A stretch of DNA of 64,000 nucleotides from Novosphingobium clariflavum (GTDB lineage Bacteria > Pseudomonadota > Alphaproteobacteria > Sphingomonadales > Sphingomonadaceae): the NCBI RefSeq assembly GCF_026420865.1, contig NZ_JAPCWC010000002.1, positions 372,001 through 436,000 of the forward strand, written 5' to 3'. The position numbers and the translations under genes are program-made. This document shows positions 55,374 through 63,768 of this stretch, piece by piece. Every line of letters begins with the position of its first letter. Position 1 is the first letter of the stretch. Below the pieces are notes generated by a model, which was not told the DNA's origin, made no database searches, and worked only from the letters and a program-made list of their open reading frames with translations.

Positions 55374-56228
55374 TCAGGCGGACGGCTCGGCCCGGTCCAG
55401 CATGCGCATCAGCGGAATGCCGACGATCGTCGAGACCACCATCGACAGCAGGACCGCTGCCGGAACCAGAGTGGAATCGGTCAAGGCATGGCTGGCAATA
55501 GCGATGGCCGCACCCGGATGGCGGCTCGAAGCCGCCAGCGCCAGCGCGGCGCGGTCTCCCGGGTTGGGACCACCCAGCAGGTAACCCGCCCCGAAACCGA
55601 TGGCCGCGATGACGGCAAAGGCCAGCAAGGTACCGTCGCCCACCAGACCCCACATTGCCGGCGCGACGATGATGAGCAGCCCGAGAACCGATACCAGCAG
55701 CACCGCCGCCCCCAGCTTTCGGGCCACGTCGCTGACCTTGTCGACCGCGCCGCCCAGCACCGGTGCCAGCACGAGGCCCAGCACGATCGGCAGCAGCACG
55801 GTGATCGCCAGCGGCATTGCCACGTCCTTGGCGGTGATCGCCGCATCGATGCCGAAGATCCGCGCCACCAGCGCCACGCCGAGCGGCGCCACCACGATCG
55901 AGGCAAGCGTCGCGCCGAACAGCAGGCCGGTCACGTAGCAGGCATTGCCGCCGGCCTTGAGCTGCTTGCCGGGCAGGATCGGCGGCAGGGGCGAGAAGGC
56001 GATCGCGATGAGCGCGATCTCCACCGCACGGTTCATCTCGAACAGGCGCACCATCAGGATGGCCGCCACCGGAACGATCACGAACATGGCGACAAACGCG
56101 CCGATGCCGCGCCGCCAATGGGTTCCAAGATAGGCGAGATCACCGATCTTCGCCCTGAGGGCGAGGGCGAACAGGGACACGACGATGCTCAGGACCATCC
56201 CGAGCTTCAAGATCGCGACGAGCGTCAT
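55374..56228 (-). CDS. BASS-type (bile acid:Na+ symporter family) transporter
   Basis: 284 residues, about nine helices: FVIVPVAAILMVRLF, AFSPLPPILPGKQLKAGGNACYVTGLLFGATLASI and SSRHPGAAIAIASH match the SBF/BASS fold with its crossover regions. It imports an organic anion with sodium; BASS members include carriers for steroid sulfates in animals, which makes the arylsulfatase link interesting. Substrate here is unknown. Confidence 0.82.
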   Translation of the reverse strand: MTLVAILKLGMVLSIVVSLFALALRAKIGDLAYLGTHWRRGIGAFVAMFVIVPVAAILMVRLFEMNRAVEIALIAIAFSPLPPILPGKQLKAGGNACYVTGLLFGATLASIVVAPLGVALVARIFGIDAAITAKDVAMPLAITVLLPIVLGLVLAPVLGGAVDKVSDVARKLGAAVLLVSVLGLLIIVAPAMWGLVGDGTLLAFAVIAAIGFGAGYLLGGPNPGDRAALALAASSRHPGAAIAIASHALTDSTLVPAAVLLSMVVSTIVGIPLMRMLDRAEPSA

Positions 56229-56253
56229 GAAGGCAGCTCCACGAATGACAGTC

Positions 56254-56282
56254 GGCCGGCGCCGGGATTCCCCGCGCCGGCC
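56254..56282. terminator. Hairpin between the His-rich gene and the BASS gene
   Basis: 9-bp stem GGCCGGCGC / GCGCCGGCC enclosing CGGGATTCCCC, itself a GGGATT-CCC element. It lies after the stop of the DUF2092 operon and 26-54 nt before the BASS start, so it could serve both purposes. Confidence 0.45.
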
Positions 56283-56318
56283 TGTTGCGTTTAGTTCGGT
56301 TGCATGAACCCGCCTTGC

Positions 56319-56891
56319 CTATCGTGGCGGATTGACGACGACGTACTGGACCGAAGACCCGACGTATTGCGGCTGGTACCAGGTGCTTCCGCATTGCGAG
56401 TAGCTGATCCCGTTGACCACCATGGTCGAGCAGCTGGGCGGGATCGTGCGCACGATGCTGCCCACCACCGCTGCCGTCACCGCCACCGTCGCTGCGGTTT
56501 CCAGCGGATGCCAGTGATCGTCCCAGTCGTTCCAGTGGTCGTTGTGGTGACCGCCGTGGTGGTTGTCGACGTGGACGTTGCGGTTGATGTTGACGTCATT
56601 GTGATTGATGTTGACCGTCGAACCACCGCGCGAGGGCGGCCGGTGACCGCCACCGCCATGATTGCCGCCGCTGGGACGGTTGACGTTATGCCCGCCGCCC
56701 GCAGGCCGGTGGCCGCCGCCCGCCGGTCGGTGCGCGCCGCCGCCGCCACGAGGCGGCTTGCCCATGGCCAGGGTCCCGCCGTCCGCTGCGGTTGCGACGG
56801 CGAAGGGATCACCCGCCGAAGGCGCGCCGGTCAGCGTCACCGCGGCAGAGGCCAGCAGCGCCGCCGCGCCCTGGAGAAAGATCATGCCCAT
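56319..56891 (-). CDS. Secreted Gly/His/Asn-rich protein with conserved Cys tail
   Basis: 190 residues. Signal peptide (FLQGAAALLASAAVTLTGA) followed by Gly/His-rich repeats (RPAGGGHRPAGGGHNVNRPS) and a His/Asp stretch (VDNHHGGHHNDHWNDWDDHW) that could bind metal. The C-terminus holds a membrane-like segment and SCSTMVVNGISYSQCGSTWY, two cysteines that may form a disulfide. The start overlaps the DUF2092 stop (TAATG). Confidence 0.8.
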   Translation of the reverse strand: MGMIFLQGAAALLASAAVTLTGAPSAGDPFAVATAADGGTLAMGKPPRGGGGAHRPAGGGHRPAGGGHNVNRPSGGNHGGGGHRPPSRGGSTVNINHNDVNINRNVHVDNHHGGHHNDHWNDWDDHWHPLETAATVAVTAAVVGSIVRTIPPSCSTMVVNGISYSQCGSTWYQPQYVGSSVQYVVVNPPR

Positions 56892-57703
56892 TACTGTTCT
56901 CCCTCTGCCTTGGCGAGCGTCGCCGCGCTGGCCATCGTGATCCGCTTGGCGTCGGCGGGCGGCTGGAACGCCAGCGACGCCGCTTCAGGCACGGAATTGA
57001 GCGTCCAGTTGAGCACCGCCGTGTACTGCGGCATGGCCTCATCGGTGCGGCTGGTGATCACCAGCTTGCAGGGCAAGGGCTGCGCGCCCTGGTCGATCCA
57101 GACCTGCCAGTCGACCTTTTCCTGCCGGAAGGCGTAGTGCATGCACTGGCGGTCGCCGATCCGCTCCGGTCGCACGACGATGGCCTCCTTCACGCGCGAG
57201 CGGACCGTCTGGTCGGTCCCCCAGGTGAACAGGTCGGCCAGCGGCACTTCGATGTTGTGCTCGGTCCGCGCCTTGTCGAGCGTCAGGCCGATCGTCGAAG
57301 GCGCATCGAAGCTGGCGTAATAGCCCAGCTTCGGGGCGTAGATCGTGAAGGTCTTGCCGTTGTAGTACATCTCGCGGGTCTGGGTGTCGGCGCGGGACAC
57401 CACCTTGAAGGCATCCGGCCGGTGTACCGCGACGTCGACGGTGCCGCCGAACTGGATCTTCTGCCCGGTCACCAGCACCACTTCGCTGGTCACGTCCGAC
57501 TGGACCTGGAAGGAAGGCAGGGTCTGGAGCGCGGCGCTCATCTTGTCCATCGCCGCCATCGCGGCCGGGTCGATCAGCGAGGCACTGTCGGCCGTGGTCG
57601 CGGCACCAGCTTGCTGCGCCGCGCCGGGCGATGCCGGCAGTACGGCCAGCACCGCTATCGGCACGGCCATTAGGCCAAGTCTCTTGTCGCGCGAAACAGC
57701 CAT
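56891..57703 (-). CDS. DUF2092 family periplasmic protein
   Basis: 270 residues. Signal peptide (LMAVPIAVLAVLPASPGAAQQ) and a LolA/LppX-like fold suggested by FQVQSDVTSEVVLVTGQKIQF and RPDAFKVVSRADTQTREMYYN. DUF2092 proteins are thought to bind lipid-like molecules but have no fixed role. ATG 57703 has AAAGGA. Coupled to the His-rich gene downstream. Confidence 0.85.
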   Translation of the reverse strand: MAVSRDKRLGLMAVPIAVLAVLPASPGAAQQAGAATTADSASLIDPAAMAAMDKMSAALQTLPSFQVQSDVTSEVVLVTGQKIQFGGTVDVAVHRPDAFKVVSRADTQTREMYYNGKTFTIYAPKLGYYASFDAPSTIGLTLDKARTEHNIEVPLADLFTWGTDQTVRSRVKEAIVVRPERIGDRQCMHYAFRQEKVDWQVWIDQGAQPLPCKLVITSRTDEAMPQYTAVLNWTLNSVPEAASLAFQPPADAKRITMASAATLAKAEGEQ

Positions 57704-57807
57704 CAGTTTGTCCTTTCCTGCCTCGAAACAGCCCCTCGCCTCCTTGGCCGCAGCGCGCGGGAAAGGCGGCTTGATGGCCAAAGAGTAGATTTGCGAAACT
57801 TCCCTGC

Positions 57808-57820
57808 CCATCGGGGTTTC
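57808..57820. promoter_or_regulatory. Partial recurrent element upstream of the DUF2092 operon
   Basis: CCATCGGGGTTTC, half-site of the recurrent palindrome, about 105 nt before ATG 57703. Confidence 0.35.
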
Positions 57821-57879
57821 TATGGATTTCGCCGGGATCAGGCCGCCGTTCCCTCAAGGAGTTACGGCCCCTGCGCGGC

Positions 57880-58710
57880 CTACTTGGGGAACAGCAGCGT
57901 CATCACGAACCGCACGCCCCAGTTCGGCCCGCCCTCGGGACGTTCCGCATAGTAGCGGGTGCCGACGCCAAGGCTGACCGGCTGCTTGCCGAGGCGCACG
58001 ACATGGCTGACGTTGAAGTTGATCGGCACCGTCCAGCGCTTGTTCTTCCAGTCGTAACTGGTTTCGGTGTTGAGCGCGAAACTGGTGGAATCCGGCAGGG
58101 TCTTGGTGATGAAGGGCTGGATGAAGGTCGCACTGACGTCCGGGTAGCGGCTCTTGCCCGCGAACGACCAGATGTGGTTGGCCAGCAGGCCGACCGTCAC
58201 CCCGTGGTTCTGCTTGAGCACGACGGCAGTCGGCCCGGCGCCGAACTTCTCGCCGCTGAACGCGGAAATGCCGGTAGGCCACAGGATCGCCGGCCCCACG
58301 CCCCAGACCAGGCCATTGACCGGCTTGCTGGGCGAGAGGAAGAAGCTCTGCACCGTATCACCCAGCCCGGTATCGCCGCTGACGCCGCGCACGGTGCTGC
58401 CCTGGCTGATGATCGGCACGATGGTGCGGGTGATGAGGTTCCAGTCGCTGGACAGGCTGACCGGGATGACCGGCTGGATGTTCACCGTCAGCCGGTCGCC
58501 GTCGTTGGGGCCGTAGCAGCAATCGTAATTGAACTGGAACGGCACCGAGATGAGGTTCGCCACCGGATTGGCCAGCTGGTCGGCAAGGCTGGATCCGCCC
58601 TCCTCCGCCGCCGGCTGCGCCGCGGCCGCACCATCGGTTTCCTGTGCGGCGGCCTGCCCGGCCAGACAGAGAGCGGCCGTAGCCATCGCGGCGAAACGGA
58701 AAAGACGCAT
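57880..58710 (-). CDS. Outer-membrane beta-barrel, 'transporter/neuromedin U' type
   Basis: 276 residues. Signal peptide to AAAQE, then barrel strands (LISVPFQFNYDCCYGPNDGDRLTVNIQPVIPVSLS start, LGVGTRYYAE, WGVRFVMTLLFPK end). This protein type is often automatically named neuromedin U or transporter; it is probably an outer-membrane channel. ATG 58710 has AGGGG five nt before it. Confidence 0.82.
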   Translation of the reverse strand: MRLFRFAAMATAALCLAGQAAAQETDGAAAAQPAAEEGGSSLADQLANPVANLISVPFQFNYDCCYGPNDGDRLTVNIQPVIPVSLSSDWNLITRTIVPIISQGSTVRGVSGDTGLGDTVQSFFLSPSKPVNGLVWGVGPAILWPTGISAFSGEKFGAGPTAVVLKQNHGVTVGLLANHIWSFAGKSRYPDVSATFIQPFITKTLPDSTSFALNTETSYDWKNKRWTVPINFNVSHVVRLGKQPVSLGVGTRYYAERPEGGPNWGVRFVMTLLFPK

Positions 58711-58771
58711 GGACACCCCTGAACCTCATTGTGCTGCGTCCACCACGATGCCCATGGCCCAAGTCCCTCCG

Positions 58772-58790
58772 CCATCGGGATTATCCCTGA
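58772..58790. promoter_or_regulatory. Recurrent palindromic element, best copy
   Basis: CCATCGGGATTATCCCTGA, 62 nt before the start of the minus-strand barrel gene. Compare with the reverse complement of 62544-62563, CCATCGGGCAAATCCCTGAG. Confidence 0.65.
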
Positions 58791-58880
58791 GTGCGGAGAC
58801 TACTGGCCCTTGCTCGCGGGTAAACCAGCCCCCTTGCGGGCATTCCCGCCCCATTCACGGGCGAACGCCTGAACTGCTGC

Positions 58881-58894
58881 GGGAAAACCCTGAT
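58881..58894. promoter_or_regulatory. Recurrent element upstream of the DUF202 gene
   Basis: GGGAAAACCCTGAT, 74 nt before ATG 58968; identical to 54278-54291. Confidence 0.55.
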
Positions 58895-58967
58895 TGCGGC
58901 GCCGCCCTGCCGCTCCACACTTGCAGGGACCGGCCGTCGCGGACGGACGCCGCAGGAGCGCTTGAGA

Positions 58968-59597
58968 ATGACGCAGGACGTTGGAAATCATCAGGATCAT
59001 CGACCGGAACGGTTTACGCCCACCCCGGTCCCGCCCCTCCCCGATGTCGGCCCCGACGGGCTGGAGGATGTTTCCAGCATCTTTTCCCAGTTCCGCACCA
59101 AGCTCTCGCGCAAGCGGACCGGGCTGTCCGAGCATCGCACCGACCTTTCGGAGTACCGAACCGACCTTTCCGGCCACCGCACGGAGCTGTCCAAGCGGCG
59201 CACCGGCATGTCGATCCAGCGCACGCGACTCTCTGCGGACCGCACGCTGATGTCGGAAATCCGCACCTCGCTCTCGATGATCGGCTTCGGGTTTACCCTC
59301 TACCAGGCCTTCGCCAAGCTGGCGAAGACCGGCACCTTCAGCGATGCCAATGCACCACGCAACTTCGGCCTCACGCTGATCGTGCTGGGCATGCTGATCC
59401 TCATCGGCGGAATCTGGCGCCACGTGCAGTTCGCCAACGACCTGCGCGCCAGGCGCAAGCTGCTGATCGCCGACGGGCTGATCCATGGCGACAGCAACTA
59501 CCCGGTGTCGATACCGCTGATCGTCGCTGTCGGACTGCTGCTGGTCGGGCTGCTTTCGGTGATCTCGATCCTGACCGGGATCTCGCTTTTCGGCTGA
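58968..59597 (+). CDS. DUF202 (YidH-like) membrane protein with nine RTxLS heptads
   Basis: 209 residues. The N-terminus is Pro-rich; residues 43-105 are nine perfectly phased 7-residue repeats of the form R-T-x-(L/M)-S-x-x (Arg at 43, 50, 57, 64, 71, 78, 85, 92, 99), which run into the DUF202 helix LMSEIRTSLSMIGFGFTLYQAF. Two more helices follow (ILIGGIWR, IVAVGLLLVGLL). The repeats suggest a long amphipathic helix or coiled coil. ATG 58968 has AGGAG nine nt before. Function unknown. Confidence 0.85.
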   Translation: MTQDVGNHQDHRPERFTPTPVPPLPDVGPDGLEDVSSIFSQFRTKLSRKRTGLSEHRTDLSEYRTDLSGHRTELSKRRTGMSIQRTRLSADRTLMSEIRTSLSMIGFGFTLYQAFAKLAKTGTFSDANAPRNFGLTLIVLGMLILIGGIWRHVQFANDLRARRKLLIADGLIHGDSNYPVSIPLIVAVGLLLVGLLSVISILTGISLFG

Positions 59598-59610
59598 GCC
59601 GATCGGCAAC

Positions 59611-59656
59611 GGGAAAAGGCGGCGCGGACCGGATCCGCGCCGCCTTTTCCCTTTTG
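59611..59656 (+). terminator. Rho-independent terminator after the DUF202 gene
   Basis: Perfect 18-bp stem GGGAAAAGGCGGCGCGGA / TCCGCGCCGCCTTTTCCC, 5-nt loop, followed by TTTT. Confidence 0.9.
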
Positions 59657-59689
59657 TGGCTCACGCCACGATGCGCTGATGCCGCCGGG

Positions 59690-60040
59690 TTATGCCTCAT
59701 GCTCCTTGGAGCCCGGCTCGAAGGCTTCGATGTCCCGCTCCAGGAAGAAGCTGAGCCCGGTACGGATCGCGGCAATGGCGGCCAGCTTACCGACATCGTC
59801 CCAGGTCGGCGCCACCGCCGTGCGGATGATGTCGGCGCCCAGCGCGAATTCCAGCGCCAGGATGATCCACTGCGCGAACTGCATCCATACCAGCCGCCGG
59901 GACCAGGCGCCCTCGCGGCGCAGCAGCCGCGCCGACATGTGGACCAGCGCCTCGGCAGCGCCATACATCACGATCAGCGCCACGAGCGCCTCCAGCACCA
60001 GCGCCGAGGAACTCGCGAGAATGCGCAGGGTCTCTTCCAT
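59690..60040 (-). CDS. DUF1622 membrane protein
   Basis: 116 residues, three helices, with the family middle WMQFAQWIILALEFALGADIIRTAVAPTWDDVGKLAAIAAIRTGLSFFLERD as its landmark (positions about 52-105). Function unknown. It lies downstream of the SphA-like gene across a strong hairpin. Confidence 0.86.
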   Translation of the reverse strand: MEETLRILASSSALVLEALVALIVMYGAAEALVHMSARLLRREGAWSRRLVWMQFAQWIILALEFALGADIIRTAVAPTWDDVGKLAAIAAIRTGLSFFLERDIEAFEPGSKEHEA

Positions 60041-60060
60041 CTATGCCATCCTTTCCTGAC

Positions 60061-60093
60061 GGGCGCGGCCGGGCCTTCGCCCTGGCCGCGCCC
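60061..60093 (-). terminator. Hairpin between SphA-like and DUF1622 genes
   Basis: Perfect 10-bp stem GGGCGCGGCC / GGCCGCGCCC with a 13-nt loop, no T-run. Confidence 0.5.
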
Positions 60094-60104
60094 TCATCGC
60101 CGCG

Positions 60105-61109
60105 TCACTGCTTGGGCAGGTTCATCGTGAACGGCACCGAGAAGTCGAGCCAGAACGAGGTCCCCTTGAGGCGGTTGGTGACGTCGAGTTCACGCATCAC
60201 CCGGCCGCGAAACGTCGCCGGCACCCCGGCCATCGGCGTCGTGTAGGCAGCGGTTCCGCCCACCGCGAAAGTCTCGCCCCGGAACGGGCCGATCAGGCCG
60301 TTGTCGTCCGAGATCTGCTTGGCGTAATAGCTCTGCACGCCAAGCGAGAAGGACGGCGACAGCGTCTTCTCGATCGATCCCTCGAAGTGGATCTCGTCGC
60401 CGCTGTTGTAGCCGGTATCGTCGTTGCGGCCGTTGAAGGTGTAACCGGCCTTGCCGGTGATGTCCCAGCCGGAATCGGTGTCGTGCCAGCTCAGCGCCAC
60501 CGAGGTGTCGACCGCCCAGCGATGCAGCGAGAGGTTCGCCAGCTGCCCCTCGCGGTAGTTGCCGATCGGCACGTTGACCATCGTGGAAAACTGCGTGTGC
60601 AGCTTCTTGCCGTGCCAGCCCAGCATGAGGAGGCCGACCGGATCGCCCGTCGTCAGCGCGCTGTCGTGGCGCGATCCGGACAGCGACGGGCCGCCGGGGC
60701 GGGTCAGGATGGCATCGACGTCGAGGATCGGGGCCCCGAACGGCACCGTCGCGCCGACGGCCAGGGTGCCGCCGAGGAAATTGGTGGATGGCACCGCCAG
60801 CAAGGTCGGGAAGTCCGCGACGATGGTGGCGTCGAGACCGGCCACGATCTTGCCGTTGACCGGAAACTCGCGCGAGGCCTTGGCATTGCCGTCGTAGACG
60901 TAGATCACGTTGTCGACATAGATGCCCTCGACCGGCGGCATGACCGCGGTGCCCGGCCCGCCCGACCCCAGCAGGTAGAGCGAGGCAGCGCCTTCCGTCG
61001 CGCTGGCCTCCCCGCTGCCAAATGCCAGGCCGCCGGCAGCGATCGCCGCCATCGCCAGGACTTTCGACGGGAGCCTGCGCGCCCGTTCGTTCCTCATGTC
61101 CTTCACCAT
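60105..61109 (-). CDS. SphA/MetA-type outer-membrane channel (Phenol_MetA_deg family)
   Basis: 334 residues. Signal peptide (VLAMAAIAAGGLAFGSGEASA) then barrel strands; EGASSLYLLGSGGPGTAVMPPVEGIY start and TSVALSWHDTDSGWDITGKAGYTFNGRNDDTGYNSGDEIHFEG mark the family. Members of this family are found with catabolism of hydrophobic compounds and likely take them up. ATG 61109 has GGAGGT five nt upstream. Confidence 0.85.
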   Translation of the reverse strand: MVKDMRNERARRLPSKVLAMAAIAAGGLAFGSGEASATEGAASLYLLGSGGPGTAVMPPVEGIYVDNVIYVYDGNAKASREFPVNGKIVAGLDATIVADFPTLLAVPSTNFLGGTLAVGATVPFGAPILDVDAILTRPGGPSLSGSRHDSALTTGDPVGLLMLGWHGKKLHTQFSTMVNVPIGNYREGQLANLSLHRWAVDTSVALSWHDTDSGWDITGKAGYTFNGRNDDTGYNSGDEIHFEGSIEKTLSPSFSLGVQSYYAKQISDDNGLIGPFRGETFAVGGTAAYTTPMAGVPATFRGRVMRELDVTNRLKGTSFWLDFSVPFTMNLPKQ

Positions 61110-61167
61110 CATGCACCTCCGACGCAATGACGACCGAGCATTCACGCACACTGCGCATTGCTCCAGT

Positions 61168-61183
61168 CGGGATTTACCCTTGA
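61168..61183. promoter_or_regulatory. Recurrent palindromic element upstream of SphA-like gene
   Basis: CGGGATTTACCCTTGA, 59 nt before ATG 61109. Confidence 0.6.
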
Positions 61184-61245
61184 ATGGAGAGGCGAAATTC
61201 CGCCTTCCGCCTGCCGGTCCGCGCCGTCGCCGCCCGGCCGGTCGC

Positions 61246-62424
61246 TCAGAACGCCTCGCCGATGCCGAAATAGAGCGCTGCCCCGTCGCGCCCGTAGGCA
61301 AGGTCCATCCTGAGGTTCACCCGGTTCTCCGGCGAGGCGAGATAGCGCAGCCCCATGCCCACCGAGGGCAGGACGTGACTGTGTTTCCAGATGTCCTTGC
61401 CGCTCGCCGCCGTGCCGCCGGCCCCGCCGAACCAGACCGCACCGACGCGCGTGCTCAGCTGCTGGCGGATCTCGGCCTGCAGCGCCCAGCTAGCATGGTC
61501 GCGGTAACGCCCGGCCTCATAGCCGCGCAGGTCCGAATCCTTGCCGAACAGGCAAAGGTCGTAATAGGGCGCCTCGCCCTTGACGATGCACAGCGAGCGG
61601 CGAATGCCGAGCACGGTCCGGGGGCCGAGCGGGAAGAAGCCGTTGGCCTTGATCTCCAGCTTGCGGTGGGTGAAATCGCTGCCCAGGAAGTCGGCGCCGA
61701 ACATCCAGTCCGCGGTGACATAGACGCCCTTGCGCGGGGCAAACGGCTGATCGCGAGAATCGTAGGTCACCGATGGCCCGATCGCGGAAATGTGGCTGCG
61801 CAGTTCGAATTCGGGAATCTCGATCTGCGCCTTGTCCGGCGTCGGGATGGCAAGGGTCGAGCGCACCCGGGTATGGGCAATGCGCGCGCCGACAAAGAGA
61901 TGCCGGAACAGGCCGGAGTTGCCAATCCGAACCTGCCCATCGAGATAGCCCATGACCGCCTTGTCGCGCAGCTTGAGCGATAGCCCCTTGTCGCCTGCCC
62001 CGCCGCCGATGCCGTAGAACTTCACATGGGCATCGCCTGCCCCCAGCAGTCCGGCGATCCTCAGGCGATCTCCCCCCAGGGACATCTTGTGGAAGGCCCC
62101 CAGCCCCCAGGTTCCCGTGCTCGTATAGCCGGCGCCGACGCCGGTCACCCAGGGGTCCGGCTCACCGTTGGGATTGTAGTAGGCGACGGCAACCCCCGCC
62201 AATCCCGTTCCCAGCGTCGGGTTCGAGAGCGGGATCGGCGCCACGATCAGGTCCATGCCCGGCCTGCCGCCGGCTTGCTTCTCGCCGGCAGCGACCGGCT
62301 CCATGGACAGCACCTGCTCGTTGAGCTCTTCCACCGGCTGCGTCGCCTGCGCGCGCGCCTCGGCGCCGCCAAGGCCCGCCCCCGCAATCAGACCCAGCAG
62401 AGAAACGAACGCCAAACGCGTCAA
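61246..62424 (-). CDS. BamA/TamA-like outer-membrane barrel (Omp85 superfamily, no POTRA seen)
   Basis: 392 residues from TTG 62424, with GGAGG six nt upstream. Signal peptide, about 40 residues of linker, then a 16-strand barrel of the surface-antigen D15 family (IVAPIPLSNPTLGTGLAGVAVAYYNP, SVTYDSRDQPFAPRKGVYV, FGGAGGTA, YLASPENRVNLRMDLAYGRDG). POTRA domains are missing, so it is not a canonical BamA; it may be a patatin-type translocator relative or a simple pore. Confidence 0.87.
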   Translation of the reverse strand: MTRLAFVSLLGLIAGAGLGGAEARAQATQPVEELNEQVLSMEPVAAGEKQAGGRPGMDLIVAPIPLSNPTLGTGLAGVAVAYYNPNGEPDPWVTGVGAGYTSTGTWGLGAFHKMSLGGDRLRIAGLLGAGDAHVKFYGIGGGAGDKGLSLKLRDKAVMGYLDGQVRIGNSGLFRHLFVGARIAHTRVRSTLAIPTPDKAQIEIPEFELRSHISAIGPSVTYDSRDQPFAPRKGVYVTADWMFGADFLGSDFTHRKLEIKANGFFPLGPRTVLGIRRSLCIVKGEAPYYDLCLFGKDSDLRGYEAGRYRDHASWALQAEIRQQLSTRVGAVWFGGAGGTAASGKDIWKHSHVLPSVGMGLRYLASPENRVNLRMDLAYGRDGAALYFGIGEAF

Positions 62425-62475
62425 GGACCACCTCCCACGACAGGGTGAAACTGCACCACGTTCCGCGGAGAGACA

Positions 62476-62495
62476 CCATCGGGTGAACTACCGGG
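62476..62495. promoter_or_regulatory. Recurrent element, BamA-like side
   Basis: CCATCGGGTGAACTACCGGG, 52 nt before TTG 62424; the left half is conserved. Confidence 0.45.
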
Positions 62496-62543
62496 AAGGC
62501 CCCCGGCGTCCACCCGATGCCATGGGGGGAAACCGCCACGTTC

Positions 62544-62563
62544 CTCAGGGATTTGCCCGATGG
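62544..62563. promoter_or_regulatory. Recurrent palindromic element
   Basis: CTCAGGGATTTGCCCGATGG, 33 nt before ATG 62596; near-identical, in reverse orientation, to 58772-58790. Confidence 0.65.
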
Positions 62564-62595
62564 CTGCACAAGGCCGGACTTGGCACCATGCCGCC

Positions 62596-63669
62596 ATGTA
62601 CCGAACGATCCTGCTCGCAAGCGTGTTCTGCGCGATGTTCGCATCGCCGGCAGAGGCGCGTACCGAAGATCAGCCAGCCGGCGACGCCGATTCCGAACAG
62701 GCCTTGTCCGGCGAAGCCTCCGCCGATGCCCCCCGGAGCGAGGGTTTCCCCAATTGTCCGCCCGGGGCCGACCCGCAAGTGGGCCAGCCGGTCACCAGCT
62801 GTGCGGACAGCCCGCCCCCCTCCCCGTCCGTTCCCGAGCGCCGCCACCGGCTGTTTCCGCTCGCTGCCGGCAAGGCCATCGAGCGCGGCTATCGGATCCC
62901 GGAACCGTGGGGGCTGGGTGTCATGACAGTCCATTCCTCCACCCAGTTCGTATCCCACGACTTGTCCGCGGCAGTCAGCAAGGGTTCGCCCCCAGCCGCC
63001 GACGCCAGCCTGATCCCGCTTCCTTCGGTGACGACACGCAAGATCGAAGGCAAAAACACCCTGGTCGGCTTCAAGGGAGACCTCTGGATCCTGCCGGGGG
63101 TCAATGTCTTTGCCTCGCTGGGAAAAGTGAAAGGCACCAACCAGATCGACATTGCCATCGATCTCGACGCGCTGATCCCCCGGCCGTTCTGCCGCCCGGC
63201 AAAGCCCTGCGGCGTGGTCCAGTTGCCGGTCGATACCAAAGTGGACAACACGACGATCACCGTCGGTACGTTGCTGGTCTACGGCACCAACAAATGGTTC
63301 GTGCTGGCCTCGATCGCCAAGACCGTGAGCATCTCCTCCAAGGAGCGCTCCGACGTGCGTTCGACCAACCTCGGCCTGCGCGGCGGCCCGCGCTTTGCGG
63401 TGGGCCGCGACTCCTATTTCGCCCCCTATATCGGCGTAAACTACTTCGATCTCGAGAACCGCGTTCGCGGCGTGGTGACAAGCGGACCGCTGTTCGAGGA
63501 TGGAGACCCGGTCAGCCTGCGCTACGAGGTGACCCTGAAGGCGCGGAAGCCGTGGGCTGGCGTGTTTGGCGCCAACCTGGAACTGACCCCGCATATCGGG
63601 CTCCAGACAGAACTCCAGGCCGGCGCGACCTCGACCCGCGTCCTGGCGACCGCGACCCTGCGCCTATGA
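62596..63669 (+). CDS. Probable outer-membrane protein, unknown function
   Basis: 357 residues. Signal peptide (ILLASVFCAMFASPAEA), a Ser/Pro/Cys-containing linker with four cysteines, then strand-rich sequence (GVMTVHSSTQF, LVGFKGDLWILPGVNVFASLG, YFAPYIGVNYFD) ending TRVLATATLRL. Looks like a barrel of about 10-12 strands. Not recognised. ATG 62596 gives a normal signal peptide. Confidence 0.72.
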   Translation: MYRTILLASVFCAMFASPAEARTEDQPAGDADSEQALSGEASADAPRSEGFPNCPPGADPQVGQPVTSCADSPPPSPSVPERRHRLFPLAAGKAIERGYRIPEPWGLGVMTVHSSTQFVSHDLSAAVSKGSPPAADASLIPLPSVTTRKIEGKNTLVGFKGDLWILPGVNVFASLGKVKGTNQIDIAIDLDALIPRPFCRPAKPCGVVQLPVDTKVDNTTITVGTLLVYGTNKWFVLASIAKTVSISSKERSDVRSTNLGLRGGPRFAVGRDSYFAPYIGVNYFDLENRVRGVVTSGPLFEDGDPVSLRYEVTLKARKPWAGVFGANLELTPHIGLQTELQAGATSTRVLATATLRL

Positions 63670-63680
63670 GCGCAAGCCAC

Positions 63681-63716
63681 GGGTAATCCCCATGAAAATC
63701 GAGGGTTAATCCCTAG
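63681..63716. promoter_or_regulatory. Two recurrent elements upstream of the FGE gene
   Basis: GGGTAATCCCC (63681-63691) and GAGGGTTAATCCCTAG (63701-63716), the second 53 nt before ATG 63769. Confidence 0.6.
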
Positions 63717-63768
63717 AGAATGCCGCGTATCCCAATGCACAATGCGGCGCATAGCAACGAGGCAGGTC

